Source of the DNA: Panonychus citri | Lineage: Eukaryota; Arthropoda; Arachnida; Trombidiformes; Tetranychidae | DNA length: 64,000 nt | Direction of reading: 5' to 3' | Assembly: GCF_014898815.1 (NCBI RefSeq) | Contig: NW_026515545.1 | Coordinates: 2,294,001 to 2,358,000, forward strand | In this document: positions 44,666-55,530 of the stretch, piece after piece | Numbering within the stretch: position 1 is the stretch's first letter | How the letters are laid out: each line of letters begins with the position of its first letter | Position numbers and translations under genes: made by a program | Notes under the pieces: model-generated | What the model was told of the DNA's origin: nothing | Database searches by the model: none | The model's input: the letters and a program-made list of their open reading frames with translations, nothing else

Positions 44666-45389
44666 TTAAACAACCCTTCTAACCTCAAAGAACCGTTTGA
44701 GGTAAAATACTTGACCCAATGTCATAGCAGAAAGAGCGATGGCTTCAAAGAAGGCCCATAAAACAACTCTAGAGTTTGTTGATTCATTGATGGATCTGTG
44801 AATCCTGTCACGAACAGCCATGTATTCCTGTTCATGTTTAACACTGATTAATGCAGATGAAAGTTCTTTTATCATATCTTCCAGCTTATTGTGACTTGTA
44901 TCATTATCGGAAGCCTCAGGTTTAGGTGGCTCTCCAATGTCTAGTGAAAACATTACAGCTTTTGGAGTCATGGTTGACATTCTGTTACTGAAACAATAAT
45001 TGTAAACACCATCCATGTGAGCAGCAAACGTATATTTACCGGATGAGACTCTTTCCTCTTGATGAACCACTTTACTATCAGGACCTGGTCAAACAAAACG
45101 AAGGAGAGAGAGAGAGAGAAGAACAAATAAACACAAAATTAAAACCAAACCCATAAAATAATCTATCAAAACCAATAGACACAATCAACACAATTAACTT
45201 ACCAGTTATTTTAACATCAATGTCAAGAAATCCTCCTTCAACCACCTCAAACATTAAGCCCATTTTGGTTCCTATTTTGACATTTTCAAAAAAACATTCC
45301 TCTGCATGAGCATCTATTGCTATGTAGAATCCATTTGAAAAGCTAATCACTGATAAAATAATACAGATTATAATTTGATTGTTAATCAT
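44666..45389 (-). CDS. TMED2: p24 family cargo receptor TMED2
   Basis: Type I membrane protein of COPI/COPII vesicles that takes part in ER-Golgi cargo selection. Exon 1 45389-45203, exon 2 45084-44666, phase-correct join, 606 nt and 201 aa, identical in length to human TMED2. The signal peptide (IIICIILSVISFSNG) is followed by the GOLD domain with the family signature AHAEECFFENV and YCFSNRMSTMTPK, a coiled-coil (EDMIKELSSALISVKHEQEYM), a membrane segment (VVLWAFFEAIALSAMTLGQVFYL with RRVV tail). The cytosolic tail LKRFFEVRRVV carries the Phe-Phe ER-exit signal. The adjacent DNAJB9-like gene converges on it from the left. Confidence 0.97.
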
Positions 45390-45843
45390 ATTGAAGTATA
45401 AAAAAAATAACAATAATAATCGTATTGTTGATACACGTTGACAACTACAGACAACTCAAAGTTGCTCACAGAGACTCAGTTGACCGAAACAGGTTCGTTG
45501 CCATGGTTACATTAAAAGTCTCCAAATTTTGGCGCTAATTTTGTTTTTCTATTCATTGAAAATGGAAAATTTTTCTCAACAATTAACTTTTATTATTGAT
45601 CAAGGTTATTGATTAAAAAGTTTCCTTTTACATTTAAATTTTCTTTCTTCTGTTTCTCTGATGAAATTTTGTTTTTTTAATTAGAATTAGAGTTAATTGA
45701 GAACTTGATTAGGAATCATTTTTATATTTTGGAAATTGTTTTGTTTTGTTTTGTTGTTTTGTTGTTTTCTTTTTGCAAGTTTTGACTTTTGTTGTGATTT
45801 CGTTGATCGTTGATTAAAAAGTGATTAAAAACAATCAATTGTC

Positions 45844-46692
45844 TTATTTTGAATTGATGTTTCTCATTCTCAAGTAAATTATTGCTCCATAATAAGTGAT
45901 CATTAAAAAAAGTAGAATTGATGTAATGGTGAAAATCATAATCAACGCTCTTCGAGTCTCCTCTTTTGATCCACTCGATTGATTAGAACCATTTCCTGAT
46001 CGATAATTTAAATTATATCGATTAATAGCTGGATGGAATGAGTCGAAAACAATTGAATAAGGACAATTATCTGTAATCTTTTTTCGTGATGATGATAATG
46101 ACAATGATGATGATGGTGATTGTTTACAAATGTGACAACCTTTCAATCTTAAACTTTTTTCAACTCTCGGTGAGCTCGATAATGAACCGTTCATTGATTT
46201 TTTACCATTATTCGAGTAATAATTTTGATAATATTCTCGAACTGGAGTTGATCTAGAAGATGAACTATCGATATGTGATTCTTTTAATTTTGCTTCATTG
46301 ATTTTCACTGAACAATTGGAAACATTTACGATTGGCTTTGATTCAATTCCACAACTCGAACAAGTAGAAACAGAAACAGTTTGACCAACCATTTGACCAC
46401 TTTGATTATCATTATTATTATTATTATTTAGAATCAGTGTTTTGATATCACCATCATTTAGATAATCATTGGAACAATTAACTATCATCTCTTCACTTGG
46501 TGGACCAAGGAGGACATTTTTAACTCCTTTTGATGGTTCATTAGATGATTCAGATTCATGAGACATGATGAATTTTCTTGGTGATTCAGAGAAATGATAA
46601 TATCTTTTACCCTGATTAGTTGAACTCTCCAAGAATCTGGTGTAATTACCGTTAATATCTTTAGGTAAAGTTTCACTTAGATTCACAACCAT
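45844..46692 (-). CDS. Unknown Ser/Asn-rich protein with a C-terminal membrane anchor
   Basis: Single-exon frame of 282 aa from the ATG at 46692 (the open frame goes on ten codons upstream without ATG, so an upstream exon is possible). It is low in complexity: Asn runs near 46410-46440, Ser runs, a CSSCGI motif and a GCHICKQSP motif (two CxxC pairs). Near the C-terminus is one hydrophobic segment (LIMIFTITSILLFLMITYYG, then AIIYLRMRNINSK) preceded by RR, as in a tail-anchored or type II protein. No catalytic domain is recognised. The frame is long and its composition is protein-like, so I believe it is real, but the function is unknown. Confidence 0.7.
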   Translation of the reverse strand: MVVNLSETLPKDINGNYTRFLESSTNQGKRYYHFSESPRKFIMSHESESSNEPSKGVKNVLLGPPSEEMIVNCSNDYLNDGDIKTLILNNNNNNDNQSGQMVGQTVSVSTCSSCGIESKPIVNVSNCSVKINEAKLKESHIDSSSSRSTPVREYYQNYYSNNGKKSMNGSLSSSPRVEKSLRLKGCHICKQSPSSSLSLSSSRKKITDNCPYSIVFDSFHPAINRYNLNYRSGNGSNQSSGSKEETRRALIMIFTITSILLFLMITYYGAIIYLRMRNINSK

Positions 46693-49097
46693 ATTGATAA
46701 AACTGTTACGTTGATGACCCAAAGAAAAAAGCGAGTTGATTAGTTGATCACTTAACTTGATTGAGAGAAAATTGTTAACTGAATCTATTTAATTGTCAAA
46801 GAGAAATCAGTGAAAATCTCTCGCTGTTTGTTATTCACTTTTTTCCTCCTTCTCTATCATAATATTATCAATTTAAATTCTAAATCTTGTTCGCCTTGTA
46901 AACTCGAACTCGAACTTGTTTGTTGTTGTTGTTGTTTTATTTTCTTCTCGTTAAGAGATACAAAGTTCTGACTTGAGAACTGAATTAATTGATTAGAAAA
47001 AAAAAGTTTATTATTAGCAATTAACTTGAAAGAAAGAAAAACAAAACTTACTATTAACTTTGATTGAGAAAAACATGACAATTAGTTAATCCATTATCCA
47101 TCCATATAACTATGAAGGTCACAAATTAACAGATTAACTTAGTAATTAATTTTAAATTGTTAATCTTAACTTTCTCATTAAAAGCAACACAATCAATAAG
47201 GATGACGATTAATCAACTAATAACTTTATCAATCATTTTCATTGAATAATAATAATCGTAACTCTTACAAGTTAAATCATATATTAGATTTAGATAAGTG
47301 AATTAAATTAGATAATTAAGAAATAAGATTTGCTAATTGTCTTAATTTTCGTGTAGTATGATAATCATTTTATATAATAGTAATTAATTTGTAGTTAATT
47401 TCAACAATTGAACAAAAGTACAATTCACTTTGGGTCAACAATCAATCATCATGATTATTGAATTGAAAGTGAATTGTTAATTATGATTTATATATATTAG
47501 ACAATTAGTTGATCATCTTATTGAGAGACAACAATGTTAAATGATTAACAGTTTTACTCTCGGAAAGTGATGATAATTAATTAACAATTTGGGCATTTTA
47601 ATATAATATTTTATGTAGATAATTGTTACCATTAAGAAATAATCATTTCTACATCATGATCATCATCAAGTTAATCATTTTTAACAATCAAAAAAAAAGA
47701 AACGATGTAAATGATTGTAATAGTTAATCAAATTGTAATTAATCTAATTCGCAATTGAACAATTTAAAAATAGATTGTCAAGTAATAGAGATGAAGCATA
47801 ATTAATACACTCCTTTAATTTGTTTTCATTAATTTAAATGATGATTATCATTAAGAGAGTAAATTAAGTTGATTAATATCAAAAAGTAATTAATGTTCAT
47901 CTTAATTGTTACTAACAAACAAATTGTATTCCATGTTTAATCATTACAATTTGTTTTTTTTTCTCTCTCTCTTCAAATTGTTTGATTAACACACAATTAA
48001 TCCTGTAGTAATTGTGATAATGATAATCTTTAACCCTTTTAAATTGTAAATTTGATCACTTTGATTAATTAATTGTTATGATTTTTTTTTCTTCTCGTTA
48101 TATATAAACTGTTAAAGTTTAAAATTCAATGGATGGAAAAACTTTGAAAATTAACTGACAATTAAATGAGTTGATTGACATGAAAATAAACAATGGCTCA
48201 TGATTGACAAGTAATTAGCAACAATTAAAATTGTCTAATTACTACAAAAGCCCAATGAAAAAAAAAGTTCACCAAATCAACATCATCATGAATCTCGTGA
48301 TTCTGATTCCTCAATCAATCAGATCAATTAATCTCAAGATTAACAAATTTTCATTTGTTGATCAACAACAACAACAAGATGAAGATGAAGATGAAGATGA
48401 ATAAGATGATGATGAAAAAAAGAAAGTGAGGAAGTTAAGGTAAATCCAGAAAATGGATTGTAAAGTAACGAAAGATATTTTTTAGCCTCAAGCTGTCAGG
48501 TAAGAAGAGGATGGAAAATGGTGATGATGATGAGGATGAGAAAGATAATTTTAAGCTCCAGGGCTGAGCGAAAGTAAAATAGCCATTCTCCTTTCTCCAT
48601 CTCTTCCTATCTCTCTCAACTTGTCTCTCTCTCTCTTCCTCTCCCACTAGCCTCCTTTTTTCTTGATACCTTCTTCATCATCATCATCTCCATCATCCTT
48701 GCTCACCTTTTTGTCCAGTCACCACGAATCTGATTCTCAACTTTAACATTAGTCCATCGCTTCATCACCAAGCTCAGTGGCGAGCAATTTTTTTCTCTCA
48801 CTCTTGGAGATAATTAAATTTTCGGTGAACAATTTAAAAGTTACTTGGTGTGTTCACAATTGTTGCTTTTTTTTGTTCACCCTCTTCCCTAGGTTTTCCT
48901 AGTTCCTTGTACTGTGACAGTTATTCATTAATCATCAATGTGTATCGAATCAGTGTTTCAACTTTAATCATCCGCAATTAACTGTTTGAGTGTTCAATTC
49001 AAACCGATATTAAACTTTTCTTCAATATCACAACATAAATTCAGTTTCATCCAATATCGTGATCGTTGCTCTCGAATCAACACAAAAGTGGAACACA
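46693..49097. other. Intergenic region between divergent genes, includes ELOVL 5' region
   Basis: AT-rich. At 46857-47081 a low-complexity open frame with a Gln run is probably chance. From about 48360 to 48720 there are GATGAA and CT/TC-rich tracts and a GC-richer block leading to the elongase gene. No other gene seen. Confidence 0.6.
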
Positions 49098-50084
49098 ATG
49101 TCTTACGCTGATCCTGGACTTTCGAGTTCACCCTTGTTACATAAATTGTTGGATAATGTCAAGTACTATTATTACGATGTGTGGAACATATATGGTGACC
49201 CAAGAGTCTCCAATTACCCCTTTATGGATGGAGGTCCATGGTCAACAATCGCCTTGATCTGTGCCTATTTGGCCTTAGTGAAACAAGTTGGTCCAAATTT
49301 TATGAAAGATCGTAAACCTTTCGACATGAGAAACCTTATCCTTGTTTATAATGTTGCTCTGGTTATGATTAACGGTTGGTTATTTTATTCTGGCTCATGG
49401 ATAACCAATTTTGGCCTGGACTCGTGGAAATGTCAAGTTGTCGATAGAAAATCTCGAGATCCACTTGACCTTTACAAGATAGAATTGGGTTGGTACTTTT
49501 ATATAACGAAAGCCATCGATTTTTGTGATACATTTTTCTTCGTTCTACGTAAAAAGAATCGACAAATTTCTGGTCTCCATGTTTTCCATCACTCGTGTAT
49601 GCCTCTATTCTGCTGGATTGGCCTTAAATTCACTCCCGGTGGAAACAACGCTTTCTTCCCTTGGCTCAATTCGGGTGTTCACACTGTCATGTATTCTTAT
49701 TATGCTCTATCAACCTTTCCCACCCTAACACCTTACCTTTGGTGGAAAAAGTATATCACCTCAATGCAAATGATCCAATTTATCGCTGTTATCATTCACT
49801 CTTTCTACTCCATGTTATCCCCTGGTTGTGCTTGGCCCAAAATGTTCATCTACCTTTCGATATTCAATGCTTTCCTTTTCTTCTGCATGTTTTATTCATT
49901 CTTCCAGAGAACTTATTCTGCCAAAACAGCTTCAAAATGTTCAATTTCATCTTCATCAAATTCATCGACTGTAAGTAATTCAGATGACCAATTGAATCTC
50001 GCCAAAGCTTCAACTCAAACCGAATCAACTTCTCGCAAACGGTTAACTCAAAGGATCCCACAAGCGAAAGTTTCAATTAACTAA
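49098..50084 (+). CDS. ELOVL: Very-long-chain fatty acid elongase (ELOVL family)
   Basis: ER membrane condensing enzyme (3-ketoacyl-CoA synthase) that adds two carbons to fatty acyl-CoA. Start at 49098 (MSYADPGLSS); the open frame begins earlier at a GTG without ATG. 328 aa with several membrane segments. The catalytic histidine box HVFHH is at GLHVFHHSCMP, preceded by KAIDFCDTFFFVLRKK; NSGVHTVMYSYY and KYITSMQMIQF are the other family signatures. The C-terminal tail is Ser/Thr-rich with no KKxx retention motif. There is no intron, which is uncommon for animal ELOVL genes and might mean an old retrocopy. It resembles the ELOVL4/insect AAEL-type group in the His box; substrate length cannot be told from the sequence. 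Confidence 0.96.
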   Translation: MSYADPGLSSSPLLHKLLDNVKYYYYDVWNIYGDPRVSNYPFMDGGPWSTIALICAYLALVKQVGPNFMKDRKPFDMRNLILVYNVALVMINGWLFYSGSWITNFGLDSWKCQVVDRKSRDPLDLYKIELGWYFYITKAIDFCDTFFFVLRKKNRQISGLHVFHHSCMPLFCWIGLKFTPGGNNAFFPWLNSGVHTVMYSYYALSTFPTLTPYLWWKKYITSMQMIQFIAVIIHSFYSMLSPGCAWPKMFIYLSIFNAFLFFCMFYSFFQRTYSAKTASKCSISSSSNSSTVSNSDDQLNLAKASTQTESTSRKRLTQRIPQAKVSIN

Positions 50085-50273
50085 TTGATGTAAATAGTTT
50101 TCTTTTAATTGTCTTTCTTTTTATATTTTTCCTCTTCTCATTTTCATCCTGCATCTTCACTTTCTCTCTCTCTCTCTCTCTTTCTCTTTCTTTCTTTCTT
50201 TCTCTCTATCAAATTCTGATTCTTTTTTACCCTTTTTTATTTAAGACAAAGTCATTAAAAACTAACAATTGAA

Positions 50274-50372
50274 ATGAACAAACGTCTCATGTTATTATCC
50301 ATGGTATTCGGTAATCTATTAATCTCATTGATCCAAAGTTCTGGTGATAATCCATATGAAGATTATCGTTAA
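50274..50372 (+). CDS. Short ORF with signal-peptide-like start (32 aa)
   Basis: 190 bases after the elongase stop. ATG at 50274; MNKRLMLLSMVFGNLLISLI is a textbook short signal peptide, followed by QSSGDNPYEDYR and a stop. It could be a tiny secreted peptide, the first exon of a secreted protein (a GTGATA donor lies inside at TCTG|GTGATAA), or chance in the elongase 3' UTR. Not recognised. Confidence 0.3.
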   Translation: MNKRLMLLSMVFGNLLISLIQSSGDNPYEDYR

Positions 50373-53300
50373 AGATGGAAAATATATTCAGTCAAGTTTC
50401 TTCCTCTTCCTGGAAAATATATCAAGAGAATGAACAACATTCTTAACACCATTTTAATCCTTATTCCCTCCTCCTCTCTCTCTCCGAAGGGAACATCAAC
50501 TCCTCATTTCGACCCCAATATTTTTTAATAGAAAATAATTCCAGCCGAATCAAAGCCTCGAAGCCTCTTCATCTTCAAATATATAAAATTATCTCTCTCT
50601 CTCTCTCTCTCTTTCATGATATATTCATATTCGCTCTCAGGTTGAAACTTGTTCATCTTTCAGTCTTTAATTAAACTCTCTTAATACAACACCTATTTTT
50701 GGGACTTTTTGTCCAGCTCAAGGCTTCACCGGAACTGCTATTCATTTCCTCTTCATTTACATTAATTATCTTTATCTTCATCTTCATCTCTATCTTTATC
50801 GTCGATTAGCCACTCCTTCACATCGAAACCAGTTCTAAGGTACGTATAAATAAATATTCGAGTACTAATAATATGTGTATAAAAATATTCGTTACGAACT
50901 TTTTTTTTTTAATTCTTTTACATTGAATCAACTTTTAATTACGATTTTTTGTTTCTTCTTGTCCATCTAATTAGAATTATAATTATCTAAATCATTTATA
51001 ATACTTTTCATAATTTTATTTATACACTTAAATCGCATTGCAATCAATTGCCTCGAAATGTTCAAAATGTTCAAATCATCGATATTGATACAATTAAAGG
51101 GAAATGATAAGTTTGTTGTTGTTGTTTCTTTTACCAAACAATTTAGTTGCACTTTAATTAACGTTGATTATTGTAATCAAAATAGCTAAAAGGGATAAAT
51201 TGTAAATCTGATTATAATCATTACGATGATTAAGTATTTACTTGGATCAATACAAAGCAAAATAAAGATAAAACTTAATTGTTGATTGTTATCAAGTTGA
51301 AATCAATTGAGATGAGTGATTAACTTTTTTTGTTATTTTCGAAACTTTTTTTGATAATATTAAATTGTTAGTTTATCTTTAACATTTACTATTAAACTAG
51401 AAATCGCGAAATATTTATTAAGATGATTGTAATAATTTACTGATCTCAATCAAGTGAAAATAGATTTTCAAAAACTGACCGTTAATCCGGTTTACAATTT
51501 AGTTAATTTTTTCTTCTTTTTCTTCTTCTTCTTCTTAATTATGATGATGATGATTAAGAAAAAGGAAAGTGATTGACCGAGTTTGATTTCGATTATGATG
51601 ATCTAAAGGAAATACAAGACTGACCGTAACTTTGATTATCCGTCGCGATTGATGCGGTCAATGGGATACCTTTAATTTCATGTTTTACTTTCACAATTGA
51701 TGAAAAGTAAAACATTTACCGTTATAATAGTTGATTTTTTCCACTACGCAATTGGAAATGAAAAAAGTAAACAATTTAACCTGATTAACCTTTCGCCATA
51801 ATGATAATCTCAATACTTTTGCTTCTGGTTAAGTTAATCAACTAATTTTGAGAAATTAAATTTAGTTTGAAAGGTAAATATAATCTTAAAGTTATTACTC
51901 TATTACTTTTCTTGATTACTATAATTTGTTAATTGTCCTATGCTACTATTGGGAAAGATGATCAAAGTTAAGTAATAATTAATAATTTATTCAATCAAAA
52001 ATATTTAATACGAATCAATTTTCATCATTTTAATTGATTGGAAAATTAATATAATCATAATGATTAGTTTAAAGATTGTAAATACAAAATAACTAAAGTC
52101 GATATGAGATTGTGATTGATTAATTATCGTTAATTGTTATCAAAGTAATTAAGAAAGTAGATGATAAATACACAATACGATTAGATGGATTTAATTTCTT
52201 ACTTTTTACTAAATTAAAGATTAAATTGTTGAAGATAATCAAGTGAAAAGATGAAATCAAATTAAGGTCAACAAAGTAATCATTTATTTTATATTGTTGT
52301 CCAGTCAATTGAACATATTAATACAATTGTATGAATTAGTTTTCATTTGATTAATCAGAATCAACACTTTTATTTTGATTATCTTATTATATTGATTGGT
52401 AATTGAAATTGATTGTTAAAAGATTAGCTTGATTAACACATTAACAGTTATTGGTTTAAAAATTGATTAGTTTATTTTTATCATCAATTGACTGATCATC
52501 AATTCAATTGTATTATTAATCAAATAACAAATAACATTAATCAGATAATTAAATATACTTACTACTTGAAATGATTGAGGTAGGAAAATGTTAGTGGTCA
52601 GTTGTATGAGATGGTCAATCATCATCATCATTATGATGACCTTTTTCAATTAATATTGATTCAATAACGAAAATTACCTTTTAATTGTAATTACAAGAGA
52701 CTATTTTTAATGTTAATCAAATTGATGTTAATACAATTTGATCACGATCATGACAAATGTATTTAAAGGTTTTGTTTCATTTAAATATTTCCAATTGATT
52801 AATTGAAAAAAAAATTGTTTAATTAGTTGATCAGAAAATGATTAATACCTGATCAATTAATTTACAATAATCATATTGATGATTGCTTAAATTAGTTCAT
52901 TGATTAACAGATATGTTTATATACATATTAATCATCATCATTTGATTAACAACCATAAACCAATGAATCTAATCAATTTAATATTTGTATTACTTTCTTG
53001 ATTGTTGGTGAACAATTTATTGATTGCGATTAATAATAATAATAATATATTACAAGATTGAAGTAAAAACCAGTTACTTAAATATTACTGTTGACATAAT
53101 TATTTGAATGGTCAAGAAAAGTTCATTGACCATTGCTGTAGATATATAAATGATTACTTATTATTACAATCAACAATTTGTTTAATGATGATTTAATATC
53201 CATTTGATCACATAATTAACATCTAGTTTAACGATAACTCAATTTACTAATATAATTAAATAATAATGTGTACAAAAGGGTTGAGTGAATTGTAAACATC

Positions 53301-53867
53301 AACAAGAAATCAAAAAGTTGTGTTGATAAATTTTGCTTGATTGTTGATTGTTTTGGGAGATTAACATGTTGGAAGATGAAGATGAAGATGAAGATGAAGA
53401 TGGAGATGAAGATGAAGATGGAGATGAAGATGAGAAGATGAAGAAAAAATCTATAATTGGATCTGTAAACAATAGATTGGACTCATTGTACTTCAATATC
53501 AATTGTGGACTTGATTCATCCTCGACCTAAAAGTGACCCATTCCGTTTCGTGTTTAATATTATATATTATTATTGGAATTCAGGTTCGTCCTAAAAATGA
53601 ATATTTCTCAACAATACAATCAATTACAATCAATTACGAAACTATTTGATTAAACTGACAACTCATAATTGATAAGAATATAAAAAAACATAAAAAAAAA
53701 TTGATTAGAAAGTTAATATTCAAATAGATATTAGTTTAATCAGGACAGTTTGATTGTTCAACTCATCATTAATCAATTACTCATTTAAATGTATTATCAT
53801 TGTAATGGAAAAGTTTTAATGATGATTAATGATATTGATATTTTGAGATCTAATAAGATGAGATTAG
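50373..53867. other. AT-rich intergenic region
   Basis: Contains CT runs (about 50590-50612), TTC repeats near 51510-51535 and a GAAGAT hexanucleotide array at 53372-53445. Open frames at 50967-51152, 52120-52308 and 52467-52649 show no coding character. Confidence 0.6.
53372..53445 (+). repeat. GATGAA hexanucleotide microsatellite
   Basis: Imperfect array of GAAGAT/GGAGAT units, about 74 bp; translates to Glu-Asp or Ser runs in the flanking open frames, which are therefore spurious. Confidence 0.85.
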
Positions 53868-54605
53868 TTAATTGTTTGGGAGAAACTTTTTTCCAGGTAA
53901 ATTGAGTGATTGACCATCAAGATTTTCAATGAAAATCAGAGCACAACAAAGGTTAGTGAAATAATATCCCGACTCTCCGGACATTAAATGGTTCGAGTAT
54001 GAAAACTGCTCGATAAACTTTATATCCGATTTAATCGTTGCTGGATTAGCTTTGATTATCACATAAATCAAAGCAGGAAGTAGTTCATCAGCTGATATAT
54101 GATTAGTTGAATCAATTTGTAGCATTCTGATTATCGTCTTGGAACAGTTAACTATTGAATCCAATTTTTGTAACGGTGATTTTTTCGATCCCATTTCGAT
54201 TAGGTGAGAGATTGACTTTTCTAGTAAATCTCCGATTTCCGGATTATCTAAATCGACTTTCAATTGGAGATCAATCAATTTAATCCGATTGAGACTTGAT
54301 ATATGAGTTTCAAGTGATAAATCTTGTTGCTCATTTTCATTTACAATCTGATCATGAATTGAATTATACATTGGACCAAGTAATCGTGTCTCTATGTATC
54401 TAATCAATTGATTAACTACATTATCGGTTAGGTTACTGAATGAATTTACAGTTAAGTTTTCATTAAGTTTTTGGTAAAATTTACAAATCACTTGACTCAT
54501 TTGCTCAATTTTAACTGAATCGTAAAGTTGATCAACAACTTGAGCAGCTTGATGATGAATTTCATTTAGTAATTCATTGGAGATAGTAAAAGATTGTATT
54601 TCCAT
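53868..54605 (-). CDS. RABGEF1: Rabex-5-like Rab5 exchange factor (VPS9 domain), N-terminus uncertain
   Basis: Guanine nucleotide exchange factor for Rab5 on early endosomes. The 245-aa frame covers the helical bundle and the VPS9 domain: AIxDLIEMGSKKSP-type segment (SHLIEMGSKKSPLQKLD), ADELLPALIYVIIKANPATI with the conserved Asp, and GESGYYFTNLCCALIFIENL with the conserved Tyr, ending in QSLNL like human RABGEF1. What is missing is the A20-type zinc finger and ubiquitin-binding N-terminus. The ATG at 54605 is one choice; the frame is open 20 codons further up to 54665, and an overlapping frame at 54566-54892 in another register (ATG at 54892, basic, no zinc finger) could be an N-terminal exon or be joined by a frameshift. 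So this may be a Rabex-5 with a lost or undetected zinc finger. Confidence 0.85.
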   Translation of the reverse strand: MEIQSFTISNELLNEIHHQAAQVVDQLYDSVKIEQMSQVICKFYQKLNENLTVNSFSNLTDNVVNQLIRYIETRLLGPMYNSIHDQIVNENEQQDLSLETHISSLNRIKLIDLQLKVDLDNPEIGDLLEKSISHLIEMGSKKSPLQKLDSIVNCSKTIIRMLQIDSTNHISADELLPALIYVIIKANPATIKSDIKFIEQFSYSNHLMSGESGYYFTNLCCALIFIENLDGQSLNLPGKKFLPNN

Positions 54606-55530
54606 GAGATCATGTTGTTTGTATTCAGAGTTTTCCTCGTTAATGGATAATTCAAAACTTTGATTGGATCACAATTTCCTGACGAAATCCTTTCGAATCT
54701 CTTTGTTCCACTTTTACGATTCGATGATTTTCTTTGGGTCATTTTGAACATTATCCATTTCAAAGATCGTCTCTTCCCATCACTGACCTTTAATGGTGAA
54801 AATTTCGTTGATTGTTGTTGGCATTTGTCATGATTAACATCATTATATTCACGTTTAGAGTAACACCGATTTCCATTGGATAAGATCAACATTCTATTAG
54901 AAAATTTTACACTTGATTAGAATTAACTAATTGTTGTTTACTACAAAAAGCGATTGTTTGAAATGGGAGAGAAAAATATTATTACAAATATGACTAATTG
55001 GTAGATGGAAATGAGATTATAATTAATACTCATCTCGCACTCACTTGTATTAATAGTAATAACAAAGGTCTCGTACGATATTGTATCAGGTATTCATCTC
55101 AATCAGTATAGAGGGTAAATTATCACATAAATAGCACATGTAAGTTAATCATTTGCATTTGAATTTGATTGAAAATTGACCAGTAGAAAGATTAACTGAA
55201 TTAGTGAAACAATTTACTATTCAATTACGAAACTTGGTACGAGATCGTTTAATGATTGCACAATGAGAATGATGTTTTAATTATGTGATGATACATCAAA
55301 GAAGAGGACACATCATGTGTATACTATTTAACGAGTATATGAAAAGACCAAGAGATTGAGAAAAGGAGAACCGATAAATTAATTGCAATTGTTTCCTTTT
55401 CTTTCTCTTACTTCCTGTATTTTGAAATATCGATATTTACAGAGTTAAGATAAGAGCAAGAGAAATATGAAGAGAAAACTATGGGGAAAAGAGAGAGAGA
55501 AAGATGAGAAAAACTTTTCGGGCAAAGAGA
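54606..55530. other. Intergenic, includes possible N-terminal exon of the VPS9 gene
   Basis: The 54566-54892 frame (basic, 108 codons, MLILSNGNRCYSKREYND) overlaps the VPS9 frame in another register and may or may not be coding. From 54893 to 55530 nothing is seen apart from AT-rich sequence and GAGA tracts near 55491-55501. Confidence 0.5.
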
